From: Gentiana macrophylla
Taxonomy: Eukaryota; Streptophyta; Magnoliopsida; Gentianales; Gentianaceae
Length of the DNA stretch: 64,000 nt
Assembly (NCBI GenBank): GCA_026214975.1
Contig: JAOBSW010000212.1
Coordinates: forward strand, 141,839-205,838
Direction of reading: 5' to 3'
Positions within the stretch are counted from its first letter, which is position 1; each line of letters begins with the position of its first letter. The notes under the pieces were generated by a model that was not told the origin of the DNA, searched no databases, and saw nothing but the letters and a program-made list of their open reading frames with translations. Positions 11,901-22,118 of the stretch are shown here, in pieces. Position numbers and translations under genes: made by a program.

Positions 11901-14900
11901 AGGCAAAAGTCCCTTACCATCTCTCAAAGAAGCTTTTTCAGAAGTCAAGAGAGAAGAATCAAAGAGGAAAGTGATGCCTAAAATTGGGGGACAAATAGAG
12001 GTAGAAAGTTCTGCCATGGCTGCCAACAGAACAGAAGCAAATAAAAAGGTGGATAGGCTCAAACTGAAGTGTGACCATTGCAAAAAAAACAGGACACACG
12101 AGGGATACTTGCTGGGGTATCCATGGCAAGCCGAATTGGAGGAATAAAGGGGATGCACCTGAGCAGGGAAGAGCCAACCAGGCTTCGGTTGAATTAATGC
12201 CTCAGACTGCAGGGACTCTTCCACTCACTCAAGACCAACTGGAACAGATTAGTAAGATAATTGCCTCGATGAATTCCAATTCAACTTGCAATCTAAATTG
12301 AGTCAGGTAACCATTTTCTTTAGCCCTATTAGGAACCAATCATAAAACAGAGTGGATAGTTGATTTCGAGCAACCGACCACATGATAGCTCCTCCGATTT
12401 ATTCAAAATTATAAACCTTGTCCAGCAATAAAAATCCGGTTAGTCGATGGGTCCTTTTCTACAATCGCTGGAAAAGGCTCCATCAATGTGACCAAAAACA
12501 TCACTCTCACTAATGTCCTACATGTACCAAACTTGGCTCGCAATCTAATGTCGGGTTGGCAAACTAACCACCGACCTAAAATGTGAGGTGTTTTTTTTCT
12601 AAGGGTGTGTGTTTATTTCAGACACGGAATTGGGGAGATGATTGGCAAGTGTAATCTCAGAGGAGGACTTTATGTGCTGAGTCGAGAATGAATCACGTAA
12701 GGAAACCTCTTGAAAAAGGAGATATCACACACTTGCAACACCGGTCAAAATCGATTCTAGTCCTCCATAGGAGATTAGGCCACCCTAGTTTCAATTATAT
12801 GAAAAATTATTTCTGAACTTTTTTAATAAAGATGTTAACTTTCAAGTGTGAAATTTGTATTCTTGCAAAAAGCGACTCAGAGTGTCATATCCTATCCGGT
12901 CTTACAGTCCATCCTCACCTTTCACTAAGATCCATAGCGATGTGTGGGGACCATCTCAGATAAGCACAATAAATAAAAAACGGTGGTTTGTCTCGTTTAT
13001 TGATGATCACACAAGACTCACATGGTGTATTTGATGAAAGATAAATCAAGTAGAAGGTCTGTTTAAACAGTTCTTTGAAATGGTAAAGACACAGTTTCAT
13101 ACATCAGTACAGGTGTTAAGGACTGATATTGGAACCGAATATTTTAACCAATACTTAGGCAAGTTTCTTATTGAGAAAGGTATAGTACACCTGAGTACTT
13201 TGTGTCGTAACTCCACAACAAAATGGAGTAAATGAAAGAAAGAATAGACACACATTCAGGAGATAGCTAGTGGCACTCTATTTACCTCAAATTGTCCAAA
13301 GACATATTGGGGAGATAGTGTGCTTAACGCCATATACCTAATCAATAGGTTACCATCTAAAGTACTTAATTTTCAAACACCTCTCAGAAATTTCAGAATT
13401 GTATCCTCGGTCCAAATTAATCACTAATATACCTTTAAAAACTTTTGGTTGCACAACAGACACACATAACTATACACAAGGGAAATTAGACCCAAAATCA
13501 AAAAATGTGTCTTTGTAGGTATGCACCACACAAAAAGTGGTATAAATGTTTTGACACTCACAATTGAAAAATACATAGTCACAATGGATGTTACTTTTAT
13601 GGAAGACCGCATGTTTTTTGAAAAGGGTCAATTTTCTGTAAGTAAGGATATAAGCAGGAATAGAGTCACCAGTGAATCCTATGAATTCCTAGTTTTTGAT
13701 CTACCTGAGTCTGATTTTGGCAAAGACAACTGTGTGGCAGATGAAAGGATCAATGTAACTGATTCTGAGCTCCAACAAGGGGATAGACCCTTTCAAGGGA
13801 AGACCTATGTGAGAAAATATCCTACAAAGGGACAGAAAGTCCTCCATGAGAACACTCAGTTATCAGACCCTGATCCTAGTCCTGGTATAAACACACAACC
13901 AGAAGAACAGACAGATCACACAGAAAATCAGCCTGAACAGCCAGACTCAGAAAATCAGCCTGAACAGCCAGACTCAAAACTTCCAGAAACCACCCAGTCT
14001 AAACTTGACTCAGAAGACTTATTACCTATAGCCATCAGAAAGCCAACCAGAACTTGCACCAAACACCCTATGTCCAGATATCTGTCCTATGCAAATTTAT
14101 CACCTTCCTTCAAAGCCTTTTTCTGTAAACCTTTCATCTACCACAATACCAAACAATGTCCAAGAGGCCCTGTTGGTTCCTGAGTGGAGAGAGGCAGTCC
14201 TTGAAGAAATGGAAGCATTGAGGAAGAATAAAGCTTGGGAGGTTGTTCACCTACCAGATGGGAGGAAAACAGTAGGTTGCAAATGGGTCTTTGTCATTAA
14301 ACACAAAGCAGATGGGAGCATAGAGAGACATAAGGCCAGACTGGTGGCAAAGGGGTACTCACAAACACAAGGGATTGATTATGCTGAAACATTCTCACCA
14401 GTTGCTAAGTTAAATACAATCCGAATTTTACTATCTGTGGCAGTGAATCTGGATTGGCCTCTTATGCACTAGATGTGAAGAATGCTTTTCTTCATGGGAA
14501 CTAAGGAGGAGGTATATATGGAAGCACCTCCAGGCTTCGGTAGGGAGTTTGGAAATAGGGTGTGCAGACTAAAAAAATCTCTCTATGGACTCAAACAAAG
14601 TCCTAGAGCTTGGTTTGATAGATTCATGAAATATATGAAGAAAATAGGGTTCACACAGGGAAAGTCAGATCATACACTCTTCATCAAGAAGACTGGACCA
14701 GGTAAAGTGATTGTGTTAATTGTTTATGTTGATGATATAATCTTGACTGGAAATGATGAAGGTGAGATGGCTAGAGTAAAAGCACAACTAGCAACAGAGT
14801 TTGAGATCAAGGATCTTGGGAACCTGAGACATTTCTTAGGGATGGAAGTGGCAAGGTCATCCAAAGGTCTGATTCTCACACAAAGACACTATACACTGGA

Positions 14901-17900
14901 ACTTTTAAAGGAGACAGGTTTGGAAGGATCAAGACCATCTACTACACCTATGGAATGCAACCTGAAGTTGGAGAAGGACAAGGGGGAACCAACAGATATT
15001 GGCTTGTTTCAAAGATTGGTTGGGAAACTGATATATCTGGCACATACTAGACCAGATATATCCTACACAGTGGGAATTCTGAGCCAATTTATGCACTCAC
15101 CGACTGAGATGCACATGGAGACAGTTAGAGGCCTACTCAGATATCTGAAGTCTACTCCAGGAAAGGGGCTGTTTATCAAGAAGAACAGTTCTAGATCCAT
15201 GGCTATATACACTGATGCGAACTGGGGAAATGGTACGATTGACAAAAAGTCGATCACAGGCTATTGTTCTTATGTTTGGGGAAACTTGGTCACTTGGAGG
15301 AGCAAGAAACAACCAGTGGTGGCCAGGAGCACAGCAGAAGCAGAATTTAGGGCAATGGCTCTAGGTATGTGTGAAGCGTTATGGATTAAACAGGTTTTAG
15401 AAGATATTGGAGCGGAGGTGACGAAGCCTATCAAACTTTATTGTGACAACAAGTCTTCTATTGACATTGCAAATGACCCTGTTCAACATGACAGGACAAA
15501 GCATGTGGAAATAGACAAACACTTTATCAAGGAGAAACTTGAGAGCGGGCTATTTTGTATTCCATTCCTACCATCTACTCAACAAATTGCAGATGGGATG
15601 ACGAAGGCATTACCAAGGAACTTAATTGAGCAATTTGTAAGCAAGTTGGGTATGGAGGACATATTTGCCCCAACTTGAGGGGGAGTGTTGGAAATTGGAG
15701 AAATAATTAATAGTACCTAATTATCGTTTCTGTTTTATTAGCATTTATGAGGGAGTCAACAGTTGTTATCAATAATTTCAATTAATTGATAATAACCGTG
15801 TGCTAGAAATAAGGGAGTTTGTTTTCTGTAACATATCCTTGATTTTAGGAGTTGAAACTCCAACCCTTGTACTATTTAAACAATGCTATGTATTCTGTCA
15901 GAAGCAGATTGAATAAAAAAGAGAATTCTTTTCTTCTAACGAAATCATTGTCAACGAATATAATAATTGCAGATGATGCCAAAAAGTGAAAGCATATCTG
16001 GACAAGTGAGCAAAACCAGGCCTAGCGTGTTGCTATCATATTGAGTATCCAGTAGTTTTCCACTGATATTTTTGAATAAGACTAATGCCTGTAATTTGTG
16101 ACTCTGGTTGCTCTTTTATCTATATTCTACACATGCAACAAAAGTTTCCAGGATGATATGAGTGTCTCTACGTTGGTTTCTAGACTTAACTTTGGATTTT
16201 GAGTTTCATTTACTGCGATATGGTTACGCTTTATCTATTGCTGAGGGTGTGCTAGCGTACGTTTCATGGCTTCAGTAAGAGCTTGAAGGCTAAAGGGTTT
16301 GCTACAGACTACCAGATTCTTTCATTATGCTCCTGAAACTATCTTCCAAGTTGCACTATGAAGATTCTAGCACTTCAACTATTATAAATAAATGTTGTCA
16401 AACAAAAGGATCCTCATAAATAAAATAGCTATCTAATGGCCCAACAACCTAAAATCAGTATTGGATGAAAAAAAAAAATCTGTTTAAATCAAATGGTAAT
16501 GTAGCAGTTCTTTACCCAGAAGGAAGGATAAAGCATGTTCAACATCTAAGGTCATTTTACCTGGAAGACGCCCTTCTTCTGGGCATTCTTCTGGTTTAGA
16601 CACATCTACCCTCCCGTACTTCATAAGGATCTTTGGTCCACCAGCTTCCTATGGTTTCCATAGCAGATTAGCCAAGGTCATGCTCAGTAAAGGACAGGCT
16701 AAACAACAAAGAACATAGGATTAACCTCCACAGCGGTAGCGCTAGCTAGTTGGAACAAATCAGCATATGTCACCCCAGAATACTTGTCTTTGATAGGCTG
16801 GAGAAGATTAAGTGCATTGACAAGCCCTGTATAACCAACTCATGGTAATCAAAAGACCAAAATTTAAGACAAGTGCAAGTTAGAGGGGGGATCTAAGAGG
16901 ACACTTCATCACACCAATCCTTCAAGACTATGTACGTTGGACAGTTTGGAGGAAAAGACTAAAGCAGTTGCCACATGTCAGAGTATGATAGGTCCGGTGT
17001 AATCAAGACTCCTCCATATAGAATTTTCAGAGCTAGTACCAGCATTAGCTCCATGTTTAAGTTCTATTTCAAATCTTAAACTTCCATTAGCTCCACCTCT
17101 CCTTGGCCACTCAGCAATGTTCTTATTATACGTACCAGCATCATGCCAACCCAGACGAACCTGTAAACATAATGGTACCAGAATTTGTGTTTCCGTATAT
17201 CGAAAATCCCCCATTAAAAGTACAAGTACGTGACATACTAAAAAGAATGATATTCAAATAAGATCATTACAAATGTATCAGGTCAGCATAGCTAGCTAAC
17301 ATAATTCTATACATTTTTTATCTTATACTATGTATTAAATATATGAGCTTGAGCAAAACTTTCAGCCAAAACAAATTGCATTTGAACCAAATAGCCACTT
17401 ATTCTTAACCCTTAGTTTTGCTTCCGAAAAATTACTCATGACTGATGTTACTGTAAGAAATAAGATTGCTGTATAAATTCAACACCCTAATAGGAGAGTC
17501 CTGTTTTATGTCTTTTATGAGCTTAAGTGCAGGAATAAGAAGCTACTTACGTATGAAATTCAGGTTTACAAGGAAAAAGGACCAAAGCAGAAACCTTAAG
17601 GTAAAATTTCTTTATACACAATTCTTCAAAGAAAAGGAAGTAATCACTAGTATATACTCCCTCCGTTCCAAAATAAAAGTCATTCCCAAAATATAAGTCA
17701 TTGTAAAAGTATTCAGACAGATTAAATAAAGTGATTGAATGTCATAAGTTTTAAGAAAAGTATCCTTTGACGACCATTAATGCAATGGTTACAAAGCAAT
17801 GTAAGTAGTTGGATTGATAATAAAATAGGGGTAAGAGAGAGAAAAGAGTAATAAACACAGTATATTTTATTGGTGAATTTAAAATGACCGACTTATACCT

Positions 17901-19017
17901 TGGGACAAACACAGAGTTAAAATGACTTAGACTTATATTTTGGGTTGGGGCGGAGGGAGTATTTCAAATTGGTTCAAGAGAGTTTGTTTAAGTTCATTTG
18001 ATCAGCTGACGAATTCTACAAATAAGCAAGTCAAAAGAGCAGGGCGAGGGAAAAATAAAACAACCATCTTCATTACTAGATGGATTACAATAATTAGAGC
18101 GGGGAAATAGAGACACAGTTTGGATTTGGAGAATGAAAATGGAAAACAGGACAGAAAGAAAGGAAAAAAAACTGCAGAATTCGAGTGGCAGCAATTAATC
18201 GCCTAGATTAGAAAGAGAGATCTTCCGTTTACAGACACAAACAAGTGAAGTCTTCCAGTACTAGCATTAACCTATAACCTTTTGTAAGCAAAGTCCACTG
18301 TATTTATTATGAGATGAGAAAAGTTCCCTCAAAAAGTGGTCGTAGTAGAAGCCAAAGAATCAAAGGGAGTCCCTTATTTGCAATGAGAGAAACAGTAGTA
18401 AAAGAAAAGAAGCCCAAAATCACTAGTTTAGCTTCTTCGCAATGAGACAAATACTAATGGTAAAAGAAGCCAGATGGAAGGGAATCTAGTGTTGGTTTCC
18501 AATCCACGATGCAGTAGAAGAGCAAAATATGCAGCTTAGGAATGGAGCGTGAGGGGAAAAAAAAAAAAAAAAGAGAGTGGGAGAAAATCACACAGCTCAA
18601 ATGAAGTAAGTAATAATGTTAAGAAAAGAAGAAAGGGATACCAGAATAGGATGACAAAATGTAGTATTGAGTAGCTGCTTAATATCCTCTTTGGCACTCT
18701 TGAGTTGTTGAGGATCGGAGGCGAAGCATTTGGGAGATGCCACAGAGACGTAGCTCAACTTTCCACACGATGAAGCCAAATGCCTCTTCTACAATCCAAA
18801 AAAAGAAAAAGAAAAAAGAAATAAGAAAGCAAAACAAAAAGAAGACAAGAGCATGTTTTAGATAACGGAGAGGGACCTGAGGGAGGAAGAGGTGGTGGAG
18901 AACGGGGGATGATCGGAGGAAAGAAAGAGAATTGGAGGAGGAGAGGGAAAGTTTAGTGGTGGCGGATGGGTGGAGTAAGTAGCTGCTGGAGGCGCTAGTC
19001 AAAGATAGGGATGCCAT
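2963..19017 (-). CDS. tAPX: Thylakoid-bound ascorbate peroxidase, chloroplastic (12 exons)
   Basis: Haem peroxidase that reduces H2O2 with ascorbate at the thylakoid surface (water-water cycle). Exons: 18877-19017, 18642-18788, 17040-17160, 16726-16826, 16561-16648, 10661-10728, 10499-10585, 9490-9564, 9336-9413, 9144-9248, 3414-3488 and 2963-3115. All junctions keep phase, giving 412 aa, close to the family's usual length. Residues 1 to about 75 are Ser/Leu/Thr-rich and look like a chloroplast transit peptide. The distal site is R98-W101-H102 in [10 protein letters not shown]. The proximal His is about residue 231 in [14 protein letters not shown], with a Trp near 267. [17 protein letters not shown] is typical of chloroplast forms. 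The last exon (363-412) has LPTNYF followed by a hydrophobic segment at about 393-410, the thylakoid anchor. The ATG at 19017 starts the transit peptide. Intron 10 holds Copia-1, intron 5 Copia-2 and intron 2 a Stowaway MITE. One oddity is the exon 8 end, ACG|GTGCCT, a weak donor that replaces the usual Lys codon. Function follows from homology; splicing is inferred. Confidence 0.93.
3939..4204 (-). repeat. Copia-1 3' LTR
   Basis: A 266-bp terminal repeat with TG...CA ends. It is almost identical to 8643-8910, and a polypurine tract lies immediately on its inner side. Confidence 0.96.
4212..8587 (-). pseudogene. Copia-1 gag-pol polyprotein with three frameshifts
   Basis: It begins with ATG at 8587 and is read in four blocks: 8587-8312, 8315-7374, 7446-6718 and 6794-4212. 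The gag part has a CCHC zinc knuckle ([14 protein letters not shown]). The protease has [17 protein letters not shown]-pre-integrase block with HYRLGHPNF and a zinc-binding CEIC...H region follows. The integrase has [15 protein letters not shown], the RT has [18 protein letters not shown] and the catalytic [12 protein letters not shown], and the RNase H ends in [11 protein letters not shown]. Small frameshifts are needed near 8320, 7440 and 6740. The RT-RNase H block (6794-4212) is uninterrupted. The breaks could be real or homopolymer assembly errors; the element is otherwise intact. Confidence 0.93.
8643..8910 (-). repeat. Copia-1 5' LTR
   Basis: A 268-bp terminal repeat with TG...CA ends, followed on the - strand directly by the tRNA-Met primer binding site. 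Confidence 0.96.
11013..11267 (+). repeat. Copia-2 5' LTR
   Basis: A 255-bp repeat starting TGTTGGAAATTGG and ending CTAACA, with the primer binding site directly after it. Confidence 0.95.
11291..15678 (+). pseudogene. Copia-2 gag-pol, multiply broken
   Basis: Gag begins at ATG 11291 and soon loses frame. It continues in 11413-12300 with an in-frame TAG near 11704 and a zinc knuckle near 12070-12110 (CDHCKK...GHTRDTC). The protease and integrase (about 12350-13500) are recognisable only in fragments such as a remnant of the LGHPSF-type motif. A proline- and glutamine-rich linker at 13860-14000 carries a tandem ENQPEQPDS repeat. RT starts near 14170 ([12 protein letters not shown]), breaks near 14470, and is then open to 15678 with [13 protein letters not shown] and the RNase H end [11 protein letters not shown]. 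It is more decayed than Copia-1, in keeping with its more diverged LTRs. Confidence 0.9.
15686..15941 (+). repeat. Copia-2 3' LTR
   Basis: A 256-bp copy of 11013-11267 with a handful of substitutions. Its terminal dinucleotide is CG instead of CA. Confidence 0.94.
17341..17440. repeat. ~100-bp direct repeat, copy 1 (tAPX intron 2)
   Basis: It shares a run from ATGAGCTTGAGCAAAACTTT to GAAAAATTACTC with 19142-19243, with only a few mismatches. Confidence 0.88.
17657..17959. mobile_element. Stowaway-type MITE (Tc1/mariner) in tAPX intron 2
   Basis: A 303-bp non-coding element. The left end starts CTCCCTCCGTTCC and the right end finishes CGGAGGGAG, with inverted homology extending inward (AAAATATAAGTC). 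It is flanked by TA on both sides. CTCCCTCCGT termini and a TA duplication are the hallmark of plant Stowaway elements. Confidence 0.93.
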
Positions 19018-19141
19018 TTTTTTCCTCCAACAATGACGATGACGTGTAATCTGAATCTGGGGTGCCCCTTTTTGTGTGTATATATTTGGGGGATTCTTTG
19101 ATATAAAAGTATACGCCCCATGGGAAGTTTTACCTAAATAC

Positions 19142-19243
19142 TATATGAGCTTGAGCAAAACTTTCAGCCAAAACAAATTGCATTTGAACCAAACAGCCAC
19201 TTATTCTTAACCCTTGGTTTTGCTTCCGAAAAATTACTCTTGA
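19142..19243. repeat. ~100-bp direct repeat, copy 2 (upstream of tAPX)
   Basis: Second copy of 17341-17440, about 125 bp upstream of the tAPX start codon and in the same orientation. The two copies flank exons 1 and 2. Origin unknown: a small unclassified transposable element or a local duplication. Confidence 0.88.
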
Positions 19244-21000
19244 CGATACACAAAATATTTTTACATGTCAATGCATATCATATCATCTTGATAGGAAATA
19301 CTACGGTCCAGTCAGTATAAAAAAACTGGACCATTCAGTTTACCGTTGGATCAATATTAAAATAATAGAGACTCTTAGATTAATATGATACATTATTAGT
19401 TATCACAGCACTTAAAAAAAGATGACCGGTCATCAAATTATATTCAGCGGCTGATTAAAAAAAAAAAAACATGGATTAATCCAACTAGAGAGGTGATGAA
19501 GAAACTCAACTTAATCAGAGCAACTTTTCTATGGCTATCAAGGTTGTGTGCTCTTTGGCTGGCTTTCAGTTATCCTTTCTCGCCTTGAAATTGATGGATT
19601 TTTACTTGAAAGATATCTTAGACTACTTATCTTAGATCCTCAGAAATTTCGTCGCTCGAAATGCCTCACGAAGAATCAGAGAAGGGGGGGAAACCTGTAA
19701 TCATAGTCTTGATATAGGATGCTTCATCGGTTCCTTGGAAATTATTTTGAAGGGATTGAAAATAGCCATTGATACAACATGGAATTTTTTTCCTCCACAA
19801 TCAAGCTAGCAAAAAAACCGTACCAAATTGTGTTTAAGACAAAGGTAAAACATGGTTTTTTTTTATTATCGACGCCGGATCATGGAAATTACTTATTAAA
19901 AACTAAATTGTATGTGCTCGTCGTAAGACTTTCTTAAATATGTGGCGTTGAGAAAGTAAAAAATCTACAAAGTTCATTGTTTCTCACATATCAGCAATAA
20001 GAATTTGTTATTGGTATGAAGAAAGGGGGCGATTTTATTCTGAAGGGTATTAGGTTAAAAACCTTGGCAATTGATCAGTAGTCTTAAGGACTAACTGTTG
20101 GATATTCAACACCCGCATACAATTTTCTTTATCTTTTGATCATGTACGTAGTGGGAGATGTCATGAGAAAATCACGTTTTCTATAAGAAATTGATTTAAA
20201 ACCATGGATTTACAAGTTTAGCAGATTAAAAGAAATGATTAGGTGTGTTAAAGCACACATTAGTCATATTATATTAAAAAATGATCTAACGGACCATATT
20301 GTATTCATGTAGAATTTCAACCATCTAGATTAAAAACCGGACCATTCGTGAACTCTGATCAGAAAGTGGCGCTTCTCGATATTGATAACTAAAACACGTT
20401 TTATTTAGTCATTATAATAATAGTGGTTCTTAAATTTTAATGAGGCGAGATTAGGGGTTGAGGTGTGATAGTAGGTTGGTGGGTTGGTTCAACTTTTGTA
20501 TTCTATTTTCAACATTTTTTGATCATTAAAATAGTTTTTTCTCGAACAAGGAAAAAAAAAAAAAAAAAGGTTCTTAATGATTGAGATAAGGTTTAGTAAT
20601 TATCCAATGGTTCTAGATCAAATGTATTGATGATGTGTTATAAAAGAGTACTGTAGTAGAATGATCCGATAGCCAAACACATGTACATCTACAATGATTG
20701 TATTGTATGATAAAGTAGCATGAAATCATTTTTCTAAAATCATTAAAATATTTATAGTCAATCTGAATATTCAACCACAATTACTTTTAATTGTAGTGAT
20801 TAAATCTTTTAGCTCCATTATTACTTTTAGGTGATGCTTGATGCATGTGAATAGGTACTCGTTAGGCATATTTAAAATGACAAAAGGCATTTATTATTAT
20901 TATTATTATAATAATAATTAATAGTTTAAATTAACGATTTCAAGCCAAACCCATGATGATAGCGATTAACAACGGACCGAAATACCACTATGACAAATTT

Positions 21001-21164
21001 TATAATACAACCGTTGTAGCAAGGTTGTACCAAGTGGCATACATTACAACCATTCATTTCTAACCTCTCACACACGATAAAAATATATTATGTGAAAGAG
21101 AGTAAAAATGAGAGGCTCTAATGTATGTCACTTGGTACAACATTTTTACAACCGTTGCACCATA
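21001..21164. mobile_element. Small fold-back MITE, class uncertain
   Basis: The two halves are inverted copies over about 55-70 bp, for example GTTGTACCAAGTGGCATACA on the left and GTTGTACCAAGTGACATACA on the right read in reverse complement. The termini read TATAATACAACCGTTG and TATGGTGCAACGGTTG. The target duplication is unclear, so the exact ends may be off by a few bases. Confidence 0.75.
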
Positions 21165-21801
21165 AAGTCTCTCACACCACTATAGCTCAAATAATGATGC
21201 TAGGCCTCGAGGAGTCGGGGAACATTACAAGAATACCCACACGGAGCAGGAATTGGACTTGTGAACCCAGGTTGGTGGCTCCCCATTTTACCATTAGGGC
21301 AGCACTATTTACCGTCGCCTGACTATAAAGAGAGAAAGTCAATATCGTTACATGACTGACATATATCCGGGGGCCGGGCATGCCTTGCCAAGTGTAATTT
21401 TTTATGCAACAATATTCATAAACATGTCTTGATCATGATATGTAGTTAGACATATTACATGACAGAATGAGTAATACATGATGATCCGGATTGGTAATTA
21501 AAAAACTAATCCTTTATTCAAGATAAAATAGAAATAATGATTTACGAGGCTAACATTTTGTATTCTCAAAATAACTCTGTCTTGTCTTTTTTTTTGTGGT
21601 CAGAGGGCTCAAGGTTTGGAAATGGTTAGCGAGGGAGATAACTAACACCTTTGGTTGGTTTTGAGAATGTGTCATTGACGACAATGTGAACAAATGAGAA
21701 ACCACCATGCATCGGTCTAGTTAGTTTTGCTGTACCCCAAAATCCCAAAGATATCCAACAGATGATGTGTTACAAACTGTGGTTTGTGCACTGCATAAAC
21801 C

Positions 21802-21825
21802 CACACACACACACACACACACACA
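21802..21825. repeat. (CA)n microsatellite
   Basis: Perfect CA run of about 12 units. Confidence 0.9.
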
Positions 21826-21948
21826 AAAGGTATCATCAGTATAGGTGAAATGCAACTCAAGTATGGAAAATGGGGTTACACTTTTTTTTTTTTTTCAGAA
21901 GATAAATATAAAACAAATAATGCAGGCAAAGACATCAAAAGGAAAGAA

Positions 21949-21950
<2 letters not shown>

Positions 21951-21986
<36 letters not shown>
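21951..21986. repeat. (AT)18 microsatellite
   Basis: Perfect AT run close to the 3' end of the kinesin gene. Confidence 0.9.
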
Positions 21987-21989
<3 letters not shown>

Positions 21990-22118
21990 AATAATATAAG
22001 TGGTCTACATATGTAGACTCCATGCTAAATGAGTCTCAAATAAGCAATCCATACTTGGAGAAAATATGCTAAAGTTGTTCACATGCACTGCTTAACTCAG
22101 AAGAAGCTTTTCAGCACC

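Larger units (their letters stand above)
11013..15941 (+). mobile_element. Copia-2: full-length but degraded Ty1/copia element in tAPX intron 5
   Basis: It has LTRs at 11013-11267 and 15686-15941, the primer binding site TGGTATCAGAGCC at 11268-11280 and the polypurine tract CTTGAGGGGGAG before the 3' LTR. AAATC at 11008-11012 is repeated at 15942-15946. The last base of the 3' LTR reads G instead of A; alternatively the LTR is one base shorter with a 6-bp GAAATC duplication. The LTRs differ at about five positions. It lies antisense to tAPX and interrupts no exon. The LTR sequence is unlike that of Copia-1, so this is a different family, although the RT is related. Confidence 0.95.
19018..22118. 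other. Intergenic region, tAPX promoter side to kinesin 3' end
   Basis: AT-rich DNA without credible ORFs. It should hold the tAPX promoter (19018 upward; TATA-like runs near 19080-19110 on the - strand) and the kinesin 3' UTR. It contains the 19142 direct repeat, a fold-back MITE at 21001-21164, and CA and AT microsatellites. A (TTA)n/(TAA)n hairpin lies near 20891-20925. Confidence 0.6.

Noticed and set aside
21190..21310. Segment with GAACCCAGG and GGTGGCTCCCC resembling plant repeat debris
   Set aside because: No terminal repeats or duplication could be defined, so no element was called.
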